Source: an uncultured Clostridia bacterium (GTDB taxonomy: Bacteria > Bacillota > Clostridia > TANB77 > CAG-508). From it: a stretch of DNA of 64,000 nt. How positions within the stretch are numbered: the stretch's first letter is position 1; every line of letters starts with the position of its first letter. Location: the NCBI GenBank assembly GCA_948678575.1, contig CAPPGO010000006.1, positions 25,514 through 89,513 on the forward strand, read 5' to 3'. The translations under genes were made by a program, and so were the position numbers. The notes beneath the pieces are model-generated. The model was given only the letters and a program-made list of their open reading frames with translations. It was not told the DNA's origin and searched no databases. Below, piece after piece: positions 63,753 through 64,000 of the stretch.

Positions 63753-64000
63753 TTATCTTCCTATTCTTTGACAATATTTTTCTAACATTGCAGATACTTC
63801 TGCTCTTGTTGCATTACCTTGTGGCTTTAATGTTTTATCTTTATTTCCTGTTATTACCCCTGAACCTACTGCCCATTTCATTTGTGCTAGTGCATATTTT
63901 GAGACTTTACTTCTATCTGAAAAGGCTCTTAAATCGTTTGTTTGAGTTGTATTCTTTCCTTTATATTTAGCATATTTGCATAATATAACTGCTAGTTGTT
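63753..64000 (-). CDS. SLH-domain protein, C-terminal end only
   Basis: The frame ends with TAA at 63755-63753 and is open to the right edge of the window, so only the last 81 residues are seen: QLAVILCKYAKYKGK..., MKWAVGSGVITGNKDKTLKP and ATRAEVSAMLEKYCQRIGR. This is the end of an S-layer homology module closely resembling those of the next gene. It is 4 bp before that gene's start, so the two SLH proteins are co-transcribed. Confidence 0.85.
   Translation of the reverse strand, partial: QLAVILCKYAKYKGKNTTQTNDLRAFSDRSKVSKYALAQMKWAVGSGVITGNKDKTLKPQGNATRAEVSAMLEKYCQRIGR

Noticed and set aside
1..64000. tRNA, rRNA genes or CRISPR arrays
   Set aside because: I looked for tRNA T-loop patterns, rRNA-like GC-rich conserved blocks and regularly spaced short repeats and saw none.

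Overview
The window looks like a stretch of chromosome from a very AT-rich, endospore-forming Clostridia-type bacterium. Protein families point to a Gram-positive anaerobe: PrkC with PASTA repeats, SLH-domain surface proteins, divIC, yvcK, and the sporulation genes spoIIP, dpaB, yabP and yabQ. Strong Shine-Dalgarno sites, TTG/GTG starts and classic sigma-A promoters fit this. No rRNA, tRNA, CRISPR array or prophage was seen.

Layout. 1-7.0 kb: end of a surface-polysaccharide cluster (two GT2 glycosyltransferases, a flippase, two large membrane proteins). 7.1-11.6 kb: rlmN-prpC-prkC-rpe, without the rsgA often found there. 11.6-24.6 kb: a bactofilin-like membrane protein, nth, DUF5662, galE, rpsO, pnp, a membrane glycosyltransferase, a prepilin-like protein, murB, yvcK and a glycogen-debranching-type glucosidase. 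24.8-34 kb: ruvC, a biotin ligase, an ABC exporter, an ATP-grasp enzyme, purD-purN-purF and spoIIP. 34-46 kb: mixed genes including dpaB, an acyl-ACP thioesterase, dinB, a Xer-type recombinase, a MATE pump behind a probable guanidine-IV riboswitch, an MBOAT/DHHW acyl-transfer pair, and two gene remnants. 46.2-47.3 kb: a gene-free, highly AT-rich convergence zone with degenerate repeats. 47.3-64 kb, minus strand: acyltransferase, rho, divIC-yabQ-yabP, lysC, prfB, pepT, then a second surface-polysaccharide cluster (glf, wzx, pyruvyl transferase, EpsG-like polymerase, GT2, DUF4422) and two SLH proteins.

Most striking observation. Three conserved housekeeping genes, murB, dinB and prfB, are each broken by a single extra C, and each is restored by a +1 shift at exactly the same kind of site: a codon ending in T, then CGG, with decoding resuming at GGN (glycine). 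Reading by eye all the genes on both strands, I found no other in-frame CGG codon in the window, although CGG is common out of frame. This suggests that CGG is unassigned or unreadable here and acts as a +1 frameshift signal. In prfB the canonical UGA frameshift near the N-terminus is absent and the CGG shift lies close to the C-terminus instead.

Other notable structure: two copies of a ~200-bp terminal-inverted-repeat element with a compensatory base-pair change in an inner stem, two further unrelated inverted-repeat elements, and a 42-residue cysteine-containing small protein behind prfB.
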